Assembly (NCBI RefSeq): GCF_020410765.1 | Contig: NZ_CP084541.1 | Location: forward strand, 2,475,001 to 2,539,000 | DNA from: Streptomyces marincola | GTDB taxonomy: Bacteria; Actinomycetota; Actinomycetes; Streptomycetales; Streptomycetaceae | Direction of reading: 5' to 3' | Length of the DNA stretch: 64,000 bases | In this document: positions 8,945-18,318 of the stretch, in pieces | Numbering within the stretch: position 1 is the stretch's first letter | Layout of the letters: each line of letters begins with the position of its first letter | Notes under the pieces: model-generated | The model's input: the letters and a program-made list of their open reading frames with translations, nothing else | Databases searched by the model: none | What the model was told of the DNA's origin: nothing | Made by a program: the position numbers and the translations under genes

Positions 8945-10264
8945 ATGACCGACGACGTACTCCTTGTCCACGGCGGCACCCCGATCGAGGGCGAGATCCG
9001 GGTCCGCGGGGCGAAGAACCTGGTCCCCAAGGCGATGGTGGCCGCGCTGCTCGGCAGCGCGCCGAGCAGGCTGCGCAACGTGCCGGACATCCGCGACGTG
9101 GGCGTGGTGCGCGGACTGCTCCAGTTGCACGGCGTGACGGTCCGCAGCGGGGAGGAGCCGGGCGAGCTGGTGCTCGACCCCTCGCGCGTCGAGAGCGCGA
9201 ACGTCGCGGACATCGACGCGCACGCGGGCTCCTCCCGCATCCCGATCCTGTTCTGCGGGCCGCTGCTGCACCGGCTCGGGCACGCGTTCATCCCCGGTCT
9301 TGGCGGCTGCGACATCGGCGGCCGGCCGGTCGACTTCCACTTCGACGTGCTGCGGCAGTTCGGCGCGGTGATCGAGAAGCGGGCGGACGGGCAGTACCTG
9401 GAGGCGCCGCGCGGCCTGCGCGGCTGCAAGATCAGGCTGCCCTACCCCTCGGTGGGCTCGACCGAGCAGGTGCTGCTGACCGCGGTGCTCGCCGAGGGCG
9501 TCACGGAGCTGTCGAACGCGGCCGTCGAGCCGGAGATCGAGGACCTGATCTGCGTGCTCCAGAAGATGGGCGCGATCATCTCGATGGACACCGACCGCAC
9601 GATCCGGATCACCGGCGTGGAACGGCTCGGCGGCTACACGCACCGCGCGCTCCCCGACCGCCTTGAGGCCGCCTCGTGGGCGAGCGCGGCGCTGGCCACC
9701 AAGGGCAGCGTGTACGTGCACGGCGCGAGCCAGCGGGAGATGATGACCTTCCTCAACGTGTTCCGGAAGGTGGGCGGCGAGTTCGAGGTTGACGACGCGG
9801 GCATCCGCTTCTGGCACCCCGGGGGGCCGCTGAACGCCATCGCCCTCGAAACGGACGTGCACCCGGGCTTCCAGACCGACTGGCAGCAGCCGCTCGTGGT
9901 CGCGCTGACGCAGGCGTCCGGCCTGTCGATCGTGCACGAGACGGTGTACGAGTCGCGGCTCGGCTTCACCAGCGCGCTGAACCAGATGGGCGCGCGCATC
10001 CAGCTGTACCGGGAGTGCCTGGGCGGCACGCCCTGCCGGTTCGGGCAGCGGAACTTCCTGCACTCGGCCGTCGTCTCGGGGCCGACGCCGCTCCAGGGCT
10101 CCGACCTGGTCATCCCCGACCTGCGCGGCGGGTTCTCCTACCTGATCGCCGCGCTCGCGGCGCAGGGCACCTCGCGCGTGCACGGGATCGGCCTGATCGA
10201 CCGCGGCTACGAGAACTTCGCCAGGAAGCTGGAGGACCTCGGCGCCAAGGTCGAACGCCCGTAG
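8945..10264 (+). CDS. murA: UDP-N-acetylglucosamine 1-carboxyvinyltransferase
   Basis: MurA (439 residues) transfers enolpyruvate from PEP to UDP-GlcNAc, the first committed step of peptidoglycan synthesis, in the cytoplasm. The EPT-fold signature RGAKNLVPKAMVAALL is near residue 20 and the active-site loop LGGCDIGGRP carries Cys122, the residue that fosfomycin alkylates, so the enzyme should be fosfomycin-sensitive. The ATG at 8945 gives MTDDVLLVHGG; a GTG nine bases upstream is the alternative. It is transcribed towards hup and the two share a terminator. Confidence 0.95.
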   Translation: MTDDVLLVHGGTPIEGEIRVRGAKNLVPKAMVAALLGSAPSRLRNVPDIRDVGVVRGLLQLHGVTVRSGEEPGELVLDPSRVESANVADIDAHAGSSRIPILFCGPLLHRLGHAFIPGLGGCDIGGRPVDFHFDVLRQFGAVIEKRADGQYLEAPRGLRGCKIRLPYPSVGSTEQVLLTAVLAEGVTELSNAAVEPEIEDLICVLQKMGAIISMDTDRTIRITGVERLGGYTHRALPDRLEAASWASAALATKGSVYVHGASQREMMTFLNVFRKVGGEFEVDDAGIRFWHPGGPLNAIALETDVHPGFQTDWQQPLVVALTQASGLSIVHETVYESRLGFTSALNQMGARIQLYRECLGGTPCRFGQRNFLHSAVVSGPTPLQGSDLVIPDLRGGFSYLIAALAAQGTSRVHGIGLIDRGYENFARKLEDLGAKVERP

Positions 10265-10347
10265 GCCCCGGAGGCGTTCCCGACCGGGAACACGGCAGGG
10301 AGCACGTGGGGCCGCCGGGCGCGACGGCACGACGGCACATGACGAGA

Positions 10348-10379
10348 AGGGGTGGCCCTCCGGACGGAGGACCACCCCT
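10348..10379. terminator. bidirectional terminator between murA and hup
   Basis: An inverted repeat with 14-base arms (10348-10361 against 10366-10379, one non-Watson-Crick position) lies between the convergent murA and hup stop codons and can form a hairpin in either transcript. Confidence 0.7.
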
Positions 10380-10399
10380 CGCGGTGTGCGCGCCTCGGG

Positions 10400-10681
10400 T
10401 CAGTTGCCCTTGGCGGCCTCCTTGAGCTTCGAGCCCGCCGACACCTTCACGCTGTACCCGGCGGGGATCTGGATGGGCTCGCCCGTCTGCGGGTTACGGG
10501 CGGTCCTGGCGGCGCGGTGGGTCCGCTCGAAGGTCAGGAAACCCGGAATGGTGACCTTCTCGTCCCCCTTGGCAACGACCTCCCCGACCGTCTCGGCAAA
10601 GGCCGCCAGCACAGCGTCGGCGTCCTTCCGAGTCACCTCGGCGCGCTCGGACAGAGCGGCCACCAGCTCACTGCGGTTCAT
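10400..10681 (-). CDS. hupA: DNA-binding protein HU
   Basis: A 93-residue nucleoid protein of the HU/IHF family that binds and bends DNA without strong sequence specificity. It begins MNRSELVAAL and carries the family signature GFLTFERTHRAARTARNPQTG with the DNA-intercalating beta-arm (RNPQTGEPI). It lacks the Lys/Ala-rich tail of HupS, so it corresponds to the short, vegetative HupA type. The 456 bp upstream carries its promoter. Confidence 0.95.
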   Translation of the reverse strand: MNRSELVAALSERAEVTRKDADAVLAAFAETVGEVVAKGDEKVTIPGFLTFERTHRAARTARNPQTGEPIQIPAGYSVKVSAGSKLKEAAKGN

Positions 10682-11137
10682 AATTTCGTACTCCCGTGTT
10701 CATCTTGCCAACGAGGCGTGAGATCGAAGCCGATGCTGCCAGGGCCCACCGACAGTCCCGGGTACCGGGTCCGTCTTCCGTAAAACCCCTCGCCCGGGTA
10801 CGCATCCTGCCCCCACCAGTGGCGGGAAGGCCAATCAGCACCAGCGGGGTCACACGAAGAGTGCTCGTCTCCTCGCCGGCAACGTTCCCGAGGCTTTGCC
10901 TCCTGGTCACCCTAAGGGGCAGCCGCGCGGCGCCCGCAATCGACTCGCCTAGGCCCTGCCGTCCGGATCTTGGTGGACACGGCCGCGGCATCCACCGGGA
11001 GCGGGGCAGGGGGCGCCCCCCGCGCCGCGTCGCGCGGTCGCGGCCCGGGCCATTCACACGCGCGCGGGCGCGGGGCGGCCGGGGCCGCCCCGCGCCGTCC
11101 GCGCGGTCGCGGTGCCGGGCGCGGTGCGCCCGGCGGG
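10682..11137. other. intergenic region upstream of hup
   Basis: No gene is seen in these 456 bp. The left part should hold the hup promoter; the right part holds the malic enzyme terminator hairpin. Confidence 0.5.
11068..11095 (-). terminator. terminator of the NAD-malic enzyme gene
   Basis: A perfect 13-base inverted repeat (11068-11080 with 11083-11095) lies 43 bp past the malic enzyme stop codon. With a realistic loop the stem is about 11 GC pairs. Confidence 0.65.
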
Positions 11138-12541
11138 TCAGGAGGCCTGGGCGGCCGACCTGACCGCGCCCGCGACGGCGCCCGAGACCTTCTCGTTGAA
11201 GACGCTGGGCACGATGTAGTTGGCGTTCAGCTCGTCCTCGCCCACGACATCGGCCAGGGCGCGCGCGGCGGCCAGCATCATGTCGCTGCTCACGGTCTTC
11301 GACTGGGCGTCGAGCAGGCCGCGGAAGACGCCGGGGAACACCAGCACGTTGTTGATCTGGTTGGGGAAGTCGGAGCGGCCGGTGGCCACCACGGCTGCCG
11401 TCTGCCGGGCGACGGCCGGGTCGATCTCCGGGTCGGGGTTGGCGAGCGCGAAGACGATGGCCTGGTCCGCCATCGCGGCCACGTCCTCGGCGCCGAGGAC
11501 GTCGGGCGCCGAGACGCCGATGAACACGTCCGCGCCCACCACGGCTTCCCGCAACGTCCCGGTGACGCCCTCGGGGTTGGTGTTGTCCGCGATCCAGCGC
11601 AGCGGCGAATCGCCGTCCGCCGCGACGAGATCGCTGCGCCCGGCGTGCACCACGCCGTGGATGTCGGCCACCACCGTGTGCTTGACCCCGGCCGCGATCA
11701 GCAGCTTGAGGATCGCCGTGCCGGCCGCGCCCGCCCCCGACATCACCACGCGGACCGAGCCGAGTTGCTTGCCGACCACGCGCAACGCGTTGTGCAGCGC
11801 GGCGAGCACGACGATCGCGGTGCCGTGCTGGTCGTCGTGGAAGACCGGGATGTCCAGCGCCTCGCGCAGCCTGGCCTCGATCTCGAAGCAGCGCGGCGCC
11901 GAGATGTCCTCCAGGTTGATGCCCGCGAAGCCGGGCGCGATGGCCTTCACGATCTCCACGATGGCGTCGGTGTCCTGGGTGTCCAGGCACAGCGGCCAGG
12001 CGTCGATGCCGGCGAACCGCTTGAACAGCGCGGCCTTGCCCTCCATCACCGGAAGCGCGGCGTGCGGGCCGATGTTGCCGAGGCCGAGCACGGCGGAGCC
12101 GTCGGTGACGACCGCGACGCTGTTGCGCTTGATCGTCAGCCGCCTGGCGTCCTCGGGATGCGCGGCGATCTGCGTGCACACGCGCGCGACGCCCGGCGTG
12201 TAGATCATCGACAGGTCATCGCGATTGCGAATCGGATGCTTGGACGCCATCTCGATCTTGCCGCCGAGATGCATGAGGAACGTCCGGTCGGAGACCTTGC
12301 CGAGCGCGACCCCCTCGATCCCGCGCAGTTTGGTGACGATCTCGTCCGCGTGCGCGGTCGACGTCGCCGCGATCGTGACGTCGATCCGTAGTTTCTCGTG
12401 CCCGGACGCGGTGACGTCGAGGCCGGTCACCGAACCACCGGAGGATTCCACGACGGTGGTGAGCTGGCTCACGGCCGTGCCGCTGACCGGAACCTCCAGC
12501 CGGACGGTCATCGAATACGAGACACTGGGCGCCGTTGCCAT
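11138..12541 (-). CDS. NAD-dependent malic enzyme with N-terminal ACT domain
   Basis: A 467-residue cytoplasmic enzyme converting malate to pyruvate and CO2 with reduction of NAD(P). The N-terminal about 85 residues resemble an ACT regulatory domain (SMTVRLEVPVSGTAVSQL). The malic domain follows, with the tyrosine motif MIYTPGVARVC and the metal/substrate segment IPVFHDDQHGTA; the Rossmann domain contains MSGAGAAGTAI and FALANPDPEI. This matches the short bacterial malic enzyme rather than the MaeB fusion. The ACT domain suggests small-ligand control. It is monocistronic, flanked by 456 and 374 bp without genes. Confidence 0.92.
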   Translation of the reverse strand: MATAPSVSYSMTVRLEVPVSGTAVSQLTTVVESSGGSVTGLDVTASGHEKLRIDVTIAATSTAHADEIVTKLRGIEGVALGKVSDRTFLMHLGGKIEMASKHPIRNRDDLSMIYTPGVARVCTQIAAHPEDARRLTIKRNSVAVVTDGSAVLGLGNIGPHAALPVMEGKAALFKRFAGIDAWPLCLDTQDTDAIVEIVKAIAPGFAGINLEDISAPRCFEIEARLREALDIPVFHDDQHGTAIVVLAALHNALRVVGKQLGSVRVVMSGAGAAGTAILKLLIAAGVKHTVVADIHGVVHAGRSDLVAADGDSPLRWIADNTNPEGVTGTLREAVVGADVFIGVSAPDVLGAEDVAAMADQAIVFALANPDPEIDPAVARQTAAVVATGRSDFPNQINNVLVFPGVFRGLLDAQSKTVSSDMMLAAARALADVVGEDELNANYIVPSVFNEKVSGAVAGAVRSAAQAS

Positions 12542-12915
12542 GAGTCGACTTCCTTCACTTTCCCGATATCGCCCCCCAAGTCGCTGTCACCTTACGAGAG
12601 GCGACCGGTACGACGAAAGCCGGATCGGGAGGCCCGCGAGACCATTACGACCACAAGTACGACTAAACGTACGACCAGCGGGAAGTGCGGTGAGCGGCGG
12701 GGGCGGGCCGGGGGAAGCCGGAGAGCACGAACATACGCCCGCGGGGGACCCGCGGGCGGAAGCTGAGGACGCCGACCCGCCAGCTCGCCTCGCGGCAAGT
12801 GGTCGCTCGTAGCGACTATGGTTGGGCCCGGGGGCATGGAACGGGCCGGCGCCAATTCCAGGCTACCGCACTCACGCCCCTGGTCAACCGGCAACAAGAC
12901 GCAGGTCAGAGCCGG
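12542..12915. other. intergenic region upstream of malic enzyme
   Basis: No gene is supported in these 374 bp. The right part follows the HelD-like helicase stop and contains a strong hairpin; the left part should contain the malic enzyme promoter. Confidence 0.45.
12736..12758 (-). terminator. hairpin downstream of the HelD-like helicase gene
   Basis: A perfect 10-bp stem (12736-12745 with 12749-12758) with a three-base loop stands 158 bp past the stop of the minus-strand helicase gene. It may terminate that transcript. Confidence 0.4.
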
Positions 12916-15279
12916 TCAGGAGGCATCCGCCGGGACGGGCGGCCCGTCCCCCGCGGGAACGAGCAGCGCGGGCACCCCGTCGGCGCCGGGCCGGTCGGCC
13001 GGTCCCGAGAGCACCGTCAGGCGCTGCGTGGCGCGGGTGAGCGCCACGTAGAGCACGCGGGGGCCCGCCGGGGACTCGCCGGCGATCTCGGCGGGCGCGA
13101 CGACCAGGGTGGCGTCGTATTCGAGCCCCTTGGCCTCCAGGCTGCCGAGCACCACGAGCCGTTCGTCGCCGCCGGTGCGCCCTTCGCCGCCGTCCGCGAA
13201 CCAGCCGGCCGCCAGCTCCCTGCGGGCCATGGGAACGATCACCCCGACCGTGCCAGGCACATCGCCGAGCAGCCGGCCGGCCTCCGCGCGCACGGCGTCG
13301 GCCGTCTCCCCGCCCCACCACGCGTCCTCGCCCGGCGCCAGGACCGTGGTGAACCGCGGCTCCACGCCGGTCTCGCGCACCGCGCGCGGCGGGCGCGCGT
13401 CCGCCGCGGCGCGCCGGCGCACGACGTCGGCGACGCGCGCGATCTCGGCGGGGTTGCGGTAGTTGACCGTGAGCTCGAACGTCCTGCGGGACCGGCCGCC
13501 CAGCACCGCGTCCTTCTCCGCCGCCGCCTCCTCGGGCGCGTACCACGAACTCTGCGCCGGGTCACCGACGATCGTCCAGGTCGCCTGTCTGCCCCTGCGG
13601 CCGACCATCCGCCACTGCATCGGCGTGAGGTCCTGCGCCTCGTCGACGATGACGTGCGCGTAGTCGACCCGCTCCGTCTCGCGTTCCCGCGCCTGCCGCG
13701 CCCCGGCCATCCGGTCCGCGTACGTGGTGACCTCAGCGAGCCCGGTCAACTGGTCGAGCGGGTCGGCCTCGCGCGGGCGCACCGGCTTCGGCGGTGTGCC
13801 GAGGATGCCGCGCAGCTCGTCGAGCAGCGCCACGTCGTGCGCGGAGAGCCCGCCGCCCTCGGGCGTCACGCGGCGCAGCGAGCGCGCGACCGCCTGGACG
13901 CGGCCGTGCGGCAGCAGCCGCCGCGCCCAGCGGGCCAGCCGCCGTTCGTCCGCCATCGCGCGGAGCACGGTGAGCGGGGTGATCTCCGGCCACCAGGCGT
14001 CGAGGAAGGCGAGGAAGGACTCCTCGGTCCCGATGTCCTCGTTGAACGCCTCGCGCGCCTCGGCCGCCAGCGCCGCGTCGGGGTAGCGCCCGGCGGCGGG
14101 CGACGCCTCCCACAGCGCGTCGAGCAGCAGCCTTCTGGCGCGCGGGCGCAGCAGGTTGACGGGTGCCGTGCCGCCGAGGGCCTGCTGCCTGACGCGGTCG
14201 AGCGCGGCCTTGTCCAGCTCGACGCGGCGGCCGAAGGCGACCACGCGCAGCTGTTTCGGCGCCCCGGGCGCCTGGAGCACACCGCGCGCCGCCCGGTGCA
14301 GCACGCGCGCCATGACGGCCGAGCCCTTCACGTGGGCCACGGCCTGGTCGTCGTAGGCGTCGGCCGTGACCCCGTCGACCAGCGAGCCGAGCGCGCGGAT
14401 GGCGACCTGGCCCTCCTCGCCGAGCGCGGGCAGCACGCCCTCGGTGTACGAGACGAGCAGCGGGGTGGGGCTGACGACGAGGATGCCGCCCGCGTACTTG
14501 CGCCGGTTCTGGTAGAGCAGGTAGGCGGCGCGGTGCAGGGCGACGGCGGTCTTGCCGGTGCCGGGGCCGCCGGTGACCTCCGTGACCGACCCGGCGGGCG
14601 CGCGGATCACCTCGTCCTGCTCGGCCTGGATGGAGGCGACGATGTCCGTCATGCGGTGGCCGCGGGCCCGGCCGAGCGCCGCCATCAGCGCGCCGTCGCC
14701 GATCACCGGCAGCTCCGCGCCGTCGCACAGCGCCCGCAACTCCGGGCGCAGCAGGTCGTCCTCGACCCCGAGCACGCGGCGGCCCCTGCTGCGGATGACG
14801 CGCCGGCGCACGACCCGGCCGGGCGCGACCGGTGTGGCCCGGTAGAACGGCGCGGCGGCCGGCGCCCGCCAGTCGATGACCAGCGGCACGTAGTCGGCGT
14901 CGAGCACGCCGAGCCGGCCGATGTGCAGGGTCTCCGCGATGTCCGCGACCCGGGCGCCGTCCTCCTCGCGCACCGCGTCGTCCGCGGGTTCGACCGAGGT
15001 CTGGGCGCCGTCGGGGCCGCGGGTGCCGTCCTTGCCCGCGAGGAGGTCGATGCGGCCGAAGAGGAAGTCCTCGAACTCGTTGTTCAGGCGCGCCAGGTGG
15101 CGCCCGGCGGTGAACACCTGCGCATCGCGCTCCGCGAGCGCCCCCGGAGTACCGATCTGGACCCGGCTCGCGGCGTCCGCCATCAGGTATTCGGCCTCGT
15201 CGATCTTCTCGGCCAGCCGCCGGTAGACGGTGTCGAGATGCCGCTGCTCGTCGCGAATCTCCCGGTCCCGCACGTCCAA
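12916..15279 (-). CDS. helD: HelD-like UvrD/Rep family helicase (RNA polymerase recycling ATPase)
   Basis: A 787-residue SF1 ATPase. The N-terminal region (about residues 1-100, EQRHLDTVYRRLAEKIDEAE) is predicted coiled coil, followed by a conserved block with VIDWRAPAAAPFYRA typical of HelD. Walker A is GGPGTGKTA with Lys243; motif II is VDEAQDLTPMQW near residue 545, motif III GDPAQSSW and motif VI VLYVALTRATQ. HelD proteins remove RNA polymerase from stalled complexes, and in some actinobacteria they protect against rifamycins. The start is uncertain: a TTG at 15279 has AAGGGGG nine bases upstream, and a GTG lies two codons later. The open frame continues upstream but with low-complexity sequence. 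Confidence 0.85.
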   Translation of the reverse strand: MDVRDREIRDEQRHLDTVYRRLAEKIDEAEYLMADAASRVQIGTPGALAERDAQVFTAGRHLARLNNEFEDFLFGRIDLLAGKDGTRGPDGAQTSVEPADDAVREEDGARVADIAETLHIGRLGVLDADYVPLVIDWRAPAAAPFYRATPVAPGRVVRRRVIRSRGRRVLGVEDDLLRPELRALCDGAELPVIGDGALMAALGRARGHRMTDIVASIQAEQDEVIRAPAGSVTEVTGGPGTGKTAVALHRAAYLLYQNRRKYAGGILVVSPTPLLVSYTEGVLPALGEEGQVAIRALGSLVDGVTADAYDDQAVAHVKGSAVMARVLHRAARGVLQAPGAPKQLRVVAFGRRVELDKAALDRVRQQALGGTAPVNLLRPRARRLLLDALWEASPAAGRYPDAALAAEAREAFNEDIGTEESFLAFLDAWWPEITPLTVLRAMADERRLARWARRLLPHGRVQAVARSLRRVTPEGGGLSAHDVALLDELRGILGTPPKPVRPREADPLDQLTGLAEVTTYADRMAGARQARERETERVDYAHVIVDEAQDLTPMQWRMVGRRGRQATWTIVGDPAQSSWYAPEEAAAEKDAVLGGRSRRTFELTVNYRNPAEIARVADVVRRRAAADARPPRAVRETGVEPRFTTVLAPGEDAWWGGETADAVRAEAGRLLGDVPGTVGVIVPMARRELAAGWFADGGEGRTGGDERLVVLGSLEAKGLEYDATLVVAPAEIAGESPAGPRVLYVALTRATQRLTVLSGPADRPGADGVPALLVPAGDGPPVPADAS

Positions 15280-15497
15280 CGCTTTCGGCCCCCTTCTGAC
15301 GGTCGGCAGGGCAGCGGTCCACCGTACGTCAGGCCGGGGCCGCGCGCGCGGCCCTGACACGTGCGCCCGGCGGCCGGTGCCCCACGCTCCCCGGCGCCCG
15401 CCGCGGAGCACCGCGGATCGGCACGGACCACCGGGGGAACCGAAGAGTACCCGCACCCTCCGACAGCCGCGGCGGTCCGTGACGGCCGCCCGCGCCC

Positions 15498-16811
15498 TCA
15501 GTCCCCGTACTTCTCCCCGCCGGGCGCCGCGTCCAGCGCCAGCCGGTACCCGCGTTTGACGACGGTGTGGATCAGCGCGGGCACGCCGAGGGCGGTGCGC
15601 AGCCTGGCCATCGCGCTCTCCACGGCGTGTTCGTCGCGGCCCGCGCCCGGCAGCGCGCGCAGCAGTTCCGCGCGCGGCACGACCCAGCCGGGACGCCGGG
15701 CGAGCAGCCGCAGCATCGCCATGCCGGCCGGGGGGACGGGCCGCAGCTCGCCGTCGACGACCACGGCGTGCCCGCGGATTTCGAGCGACCGTCCCGCGAC
15801 GGGCAAGGGCTGTGCGCGGCGCGGGAGTTCGGTGCACAGCAGCTGGACGAGCGGGCCGAGCCTGAACCGCTCGGGCTGGCGGGTGGGCACGTCGTGGGCC
15901 TGGAGCGGCAGTGCGGTGACCGGGCCGACGCAGGCGGCGAGCACGTCGTTGCGCAGCGCGGCGAGCAGGTCGTCGCGCACGCCGCGCTGCTCGGCCCGCC
16001 GCAGCACCGAGGCCGCGGCCGGGGCGCTGGTGAACGTCACGGCGTCAAGCGAACGGCTCACGACCGCGTCGATGAACCGGTCGAGCGGCGCCAGGTCCTC
16101 GGGAGGCATCCACCGGTAGACGGGCACGTCGACGACCTCGGCGCCCGCCTCGCGCAGCGCCTCGATGAAGCCGGGCAGCGGCTCGCCGTGCATCTGGAGG
16201 GCGACCCGGCGCCCGGCCACTCCCTCCTCCAGCATCCGCTGGAGGACCTCGGCCATGGACTCGGAAGCGGGCGACCAGTCCTCGGTCAGCCCCGCGGCCC
16301 GCACGGCCCCGCGCACCTTCGGGCCGCGGGCCAGCACCTCGGCGGTGCCGAGGGTCCGCAGCAGCTCCTCGCCGAGCCCCCAGCCGTCGGCCGCCTCGAT
16401 CCAGCCGCGGAAGCCGATGGCCGTGGTGGCCACGACGATGTCGGGGGCGTGGCCGATGAGGGCGCGGGTGGCGTCGAGGAGCTGGTCGTCGTCGGGCAGC
16501 GGAACGATGCGCAGCGCGGCGGCGTGCTGGACCTCGGCGCCGCGCCGCCGCAGCAGCGCGGACAGCTCGTCGGCGCGCCGGGCCGCGGTGACGCCCACGG
16601 TGAAGCCGTCGAGCGGCCTGATGTCCGTCGTGCGCCCGGGGCGCGCGGCGTCGGCCGGCCGCGCGCCCCCCGCAGCGTTCAGGTCCCCGTCCCGGGGCCG
16701 TTCTCCCGCCGGGTCCCGCCGCCCCGGTTCGCCCGGCCGCTGCCGTTCGTGCCGTCGCGCCTCGTCGCCAGGGTCCTTCCGCCGGGTCGCCGCCGTGTCC
16801 GCTGTGCCCAT
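15498..16811 (-). CDS. nnaR: NnaR: uroporphyrinogen-III synthase-like domain fused to winged-helix DNA-binding domain
   Basis: A 437-residue fusion. Residues about 65-310 match HemD (GFTVGVTAARRADELSALL at the start, VTFTSAPAAASVL later); residues about 330-430 match the OmpR/PhoB-type winged helix (GMAMLRLLARRPGWVVPRAELLRAL, VVKRGYRLAL). The first 60 residues are charged and disordered. The same fusion next to narK is NnaR in Streptomyces coelicolor and Mycobacterium, a coactivator of nitrate/nitrite assimilation genes that works with GlnR. Whether the HemD part is catalytic is unknown. Its position after narK, 109 bp away on the same strand, supports a nitrate role. A GlnR-like box lies 73 bp upstream. 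Confidence 0.85.
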   Translation of the reverse strand: MGTADTAATRRKDPGDEARRHERQRPGEPGRRDPAGERPRDGDLNAAGGARPADAARPGRTTDIRPLDGFTVGVTAARRADELSALLRRRGAEVQHAAALRIVPLPDDDQLLDATRALIGHAPDIVVATTAIGFRGWIEAADGWGLGEELLRTLGTAEVLARGPKVRGAVRAAGLTEDWSPASESMAEVLQRMLEEGVAGRRVALQMHGEPLPGFIEALREAGAEVVDVPVYRWMPPEDLAPLDRFIDAVVSRSLDAVTFTSAPAAASVLRRAEQRGVRDDLLAALRNDVLAACVGPVTALPLQAHDVPTRQPERFRLGPLVQLLCTELPRRAQPLPVAGRSLEIRGHAVVVDGELRPVPPAGMAMLRLLARRPGWVVPRAELLRALPGAGRDEHAVESAMARLRTALGVPALIHTVVKRGYRLALDAAPGGEKYGD

Positions 16812-16883
16812 CCGCTCCGCCCAGGGTCGTGGTGCCGTGCCGCCGAGCCTGTCAACGCTCGATGACAGGCTCGGTGCTCCATG

Positions 16884-16899
16884 ATTTCCCGGGCGTTAC
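16884..16899 (-). promoter_or_regulatory. GlnR-like box upstream of nnaR
   Basis: Read on the minus strand this is GTAAC-N6-GAAAT, nine of ten positions of the GlnR consensus gTnAc-N6-GaAAc, 73 bp before the nnaR start. It overlaps a small hairpin (16890-16904) that could also end the narK transcript, so the call is tentative. Confidence 0.4.
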
Positions 16900-16920
16900 G
16901 CCCGCTCACCGCCGCGCCGC

Positions 16921-18318
16921 TCACACTCCCACGTACGCGTGCCGTTCCTCGGCGCCCTCGCCGGTGCCCGCGCCGCGCGCGACAGGCCCCGCCGGGCGCG
17001 CGGGGCGGCGCAGGTATACGGCCCAGGTGACCGCGAAACACGCGGCGTAGAAGACGAGGAACGAGGCGAACGCCCCCGTGCCCGTGCCGGTGGCCTGGAA
17101 CGACTGCCGGAAGGCCAGGTTGATGCCGAGCCCGCCCAGCGCGCCGACGGCGCCGATGAGCCCGATGGCCGCGCCGGACAGGCGGCGGCCCCAGGCGTCG
17201 GCGTCCTCGCCGGTCAGGCCCTTGGCCAGCGCCTTGGCCCGGTAGATCCCGGGGATCATCTTGTACGTCGAGCCGTTGCCGAGGCCGCTGAGCACGAACA
17301 GGGCGATGAACCCGACGAGGAACACCGGCAGCGACTCGGCCGCCGAGGCGACGATCACCACACCGGTCGCCGCCGCCATGCCCGCGAAGGTGGCCAGGGT
17401 GATGCGGGCCCCGCCGAACCGGTCCGCCCAGTACCCGCCGAGCGGCCGGATGAGGGAGCCGAGCAGCGGCCCGATGAACGTGATCGACGCGGCCTGGAGC
17501 GGCGTGCGGTCGAACTGGTTCTGGAGCACCAGGCCGAAGGCGAAGCTGTAGCCGATGAACGAGCCGAACGTGCCGATGTACAGGAACGACATGATCCAGG
17601 TGTGACCGTCCCTGACCGATTCCCGGGCGGCGCCGGTGTCGTTCCTGACCGGTGCGAGGTTGTCCATGTAACGCCAGGCGAGGAACGCGGCCAGGACGAT
17701 CAGCGGCGTGTAGACCGCGAGCAGCACCCGCGGCTCGCCGTCGCCCGCGGTCGCGATGACCAGCAGGCCGACCAGCTGGATCACCGGCACGCCGATGTTG
17801 CCGCCGCCCGCGTTCAGGCCCAGGGCCCAGCCCTTCTTGCGGAGCGGGAAGAAGGAGTTGATGTTGGTCATGGAGGACGCGAAGTTGCCGCCGCCGACGC
17901 CGGTGAGCATCGCGACCAGCATGAACGTCGTGTAGGAGGTGCCCGGCTCCATCACGAGGAACGCCGCCGCCGTCGGCAGCAGGAGCATCGACGCGGACAC
18001 CACCGTCCAGTTCCGCCCGCCGAACCTGGCCACGGCGAACGTGTAGGGCACCCGGACCACGGCCCCGACCAGCGTGGCCACCGAGACCAGGAAGAACTTC
18101 CCGGCCGCGTCGATGCCGTACTCGGGCCCCATGAACAGCACGAGCACCGACCACAGGGTCCAGATGGAGAAGCCGATGTGCTCGGAGATGATCGAGAAGA
18201 GGAGGTTGCGGCGGGCGATCCGCTCGCCCTTCTCGCGCCAGAAGCGCTCGTCCTCCGGGTCCCACTCGTCGATCCAGCGGCCCCCTCGTCGGGTGGCGGC
18301 GGGCTCGGGAACTGTCAT
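16921..18318 (-). CDS. narK: nitrate/nitrite transporter (NarK-type MFS)
   Basis: A 465-residue membrane protein with 12 hydrophobic segments. The nitrate signature glycine stretches are present: TGVGGGNFASSMTNINSFFP in the first half and LGNGSTYKMIPGIY in the second, as in the nitrate/nitrite porter family. An N-terminal WDPEDERFWREKGERIARRN segment is typical of the actinobacterial group. It probably imports nitrate for assimilation or exports nitrite. The ATG at 18318 has a GGAGG six bases upstream. The promoter region carries a GlnR-like box, which fits nitrogen-starvation control. Confidence 0.92.
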   Translation of the reverse strand: MTVPEPAATRRGGRWIDEWDPEDERFWREKGERIARRNLLFSIISEHIGFSIWTLWSVLVLFMGPEYGIDAAGKFFLVSVATLVGAVVRVPYTFAVARFGGRNWTVVSASMLLLPTAAAFLVMEPGTSYTTFMLVAMLTGVGGGNFASSMTNINSFFPLRKKGWALGLNAGGGNIGVPVIQLVGLLVIATAGDGEPRVLLAVYTPLIVLAAFLAWRYMDNLAPVRNDTGAARESVRDGHTWIMSFLYIGTFGSFIGYSFAFGLVLQNQFDRTPLQAASITFIGPLLGSLIRPLGGYWADRFGGARITLATFAGMAAATGVVIVASAAESLPVFLVGFIALFVLSGLGNGSTYKMIPGIYRAKALAKGLTGEDADAWGRRLSGAAIGLIGAVGALGGLGINLAFRQSFQATGTGTGAFASFLVFYAACFAVTWAVYLRRPARPAGPVARGAGTGEGAEERHAYVGV

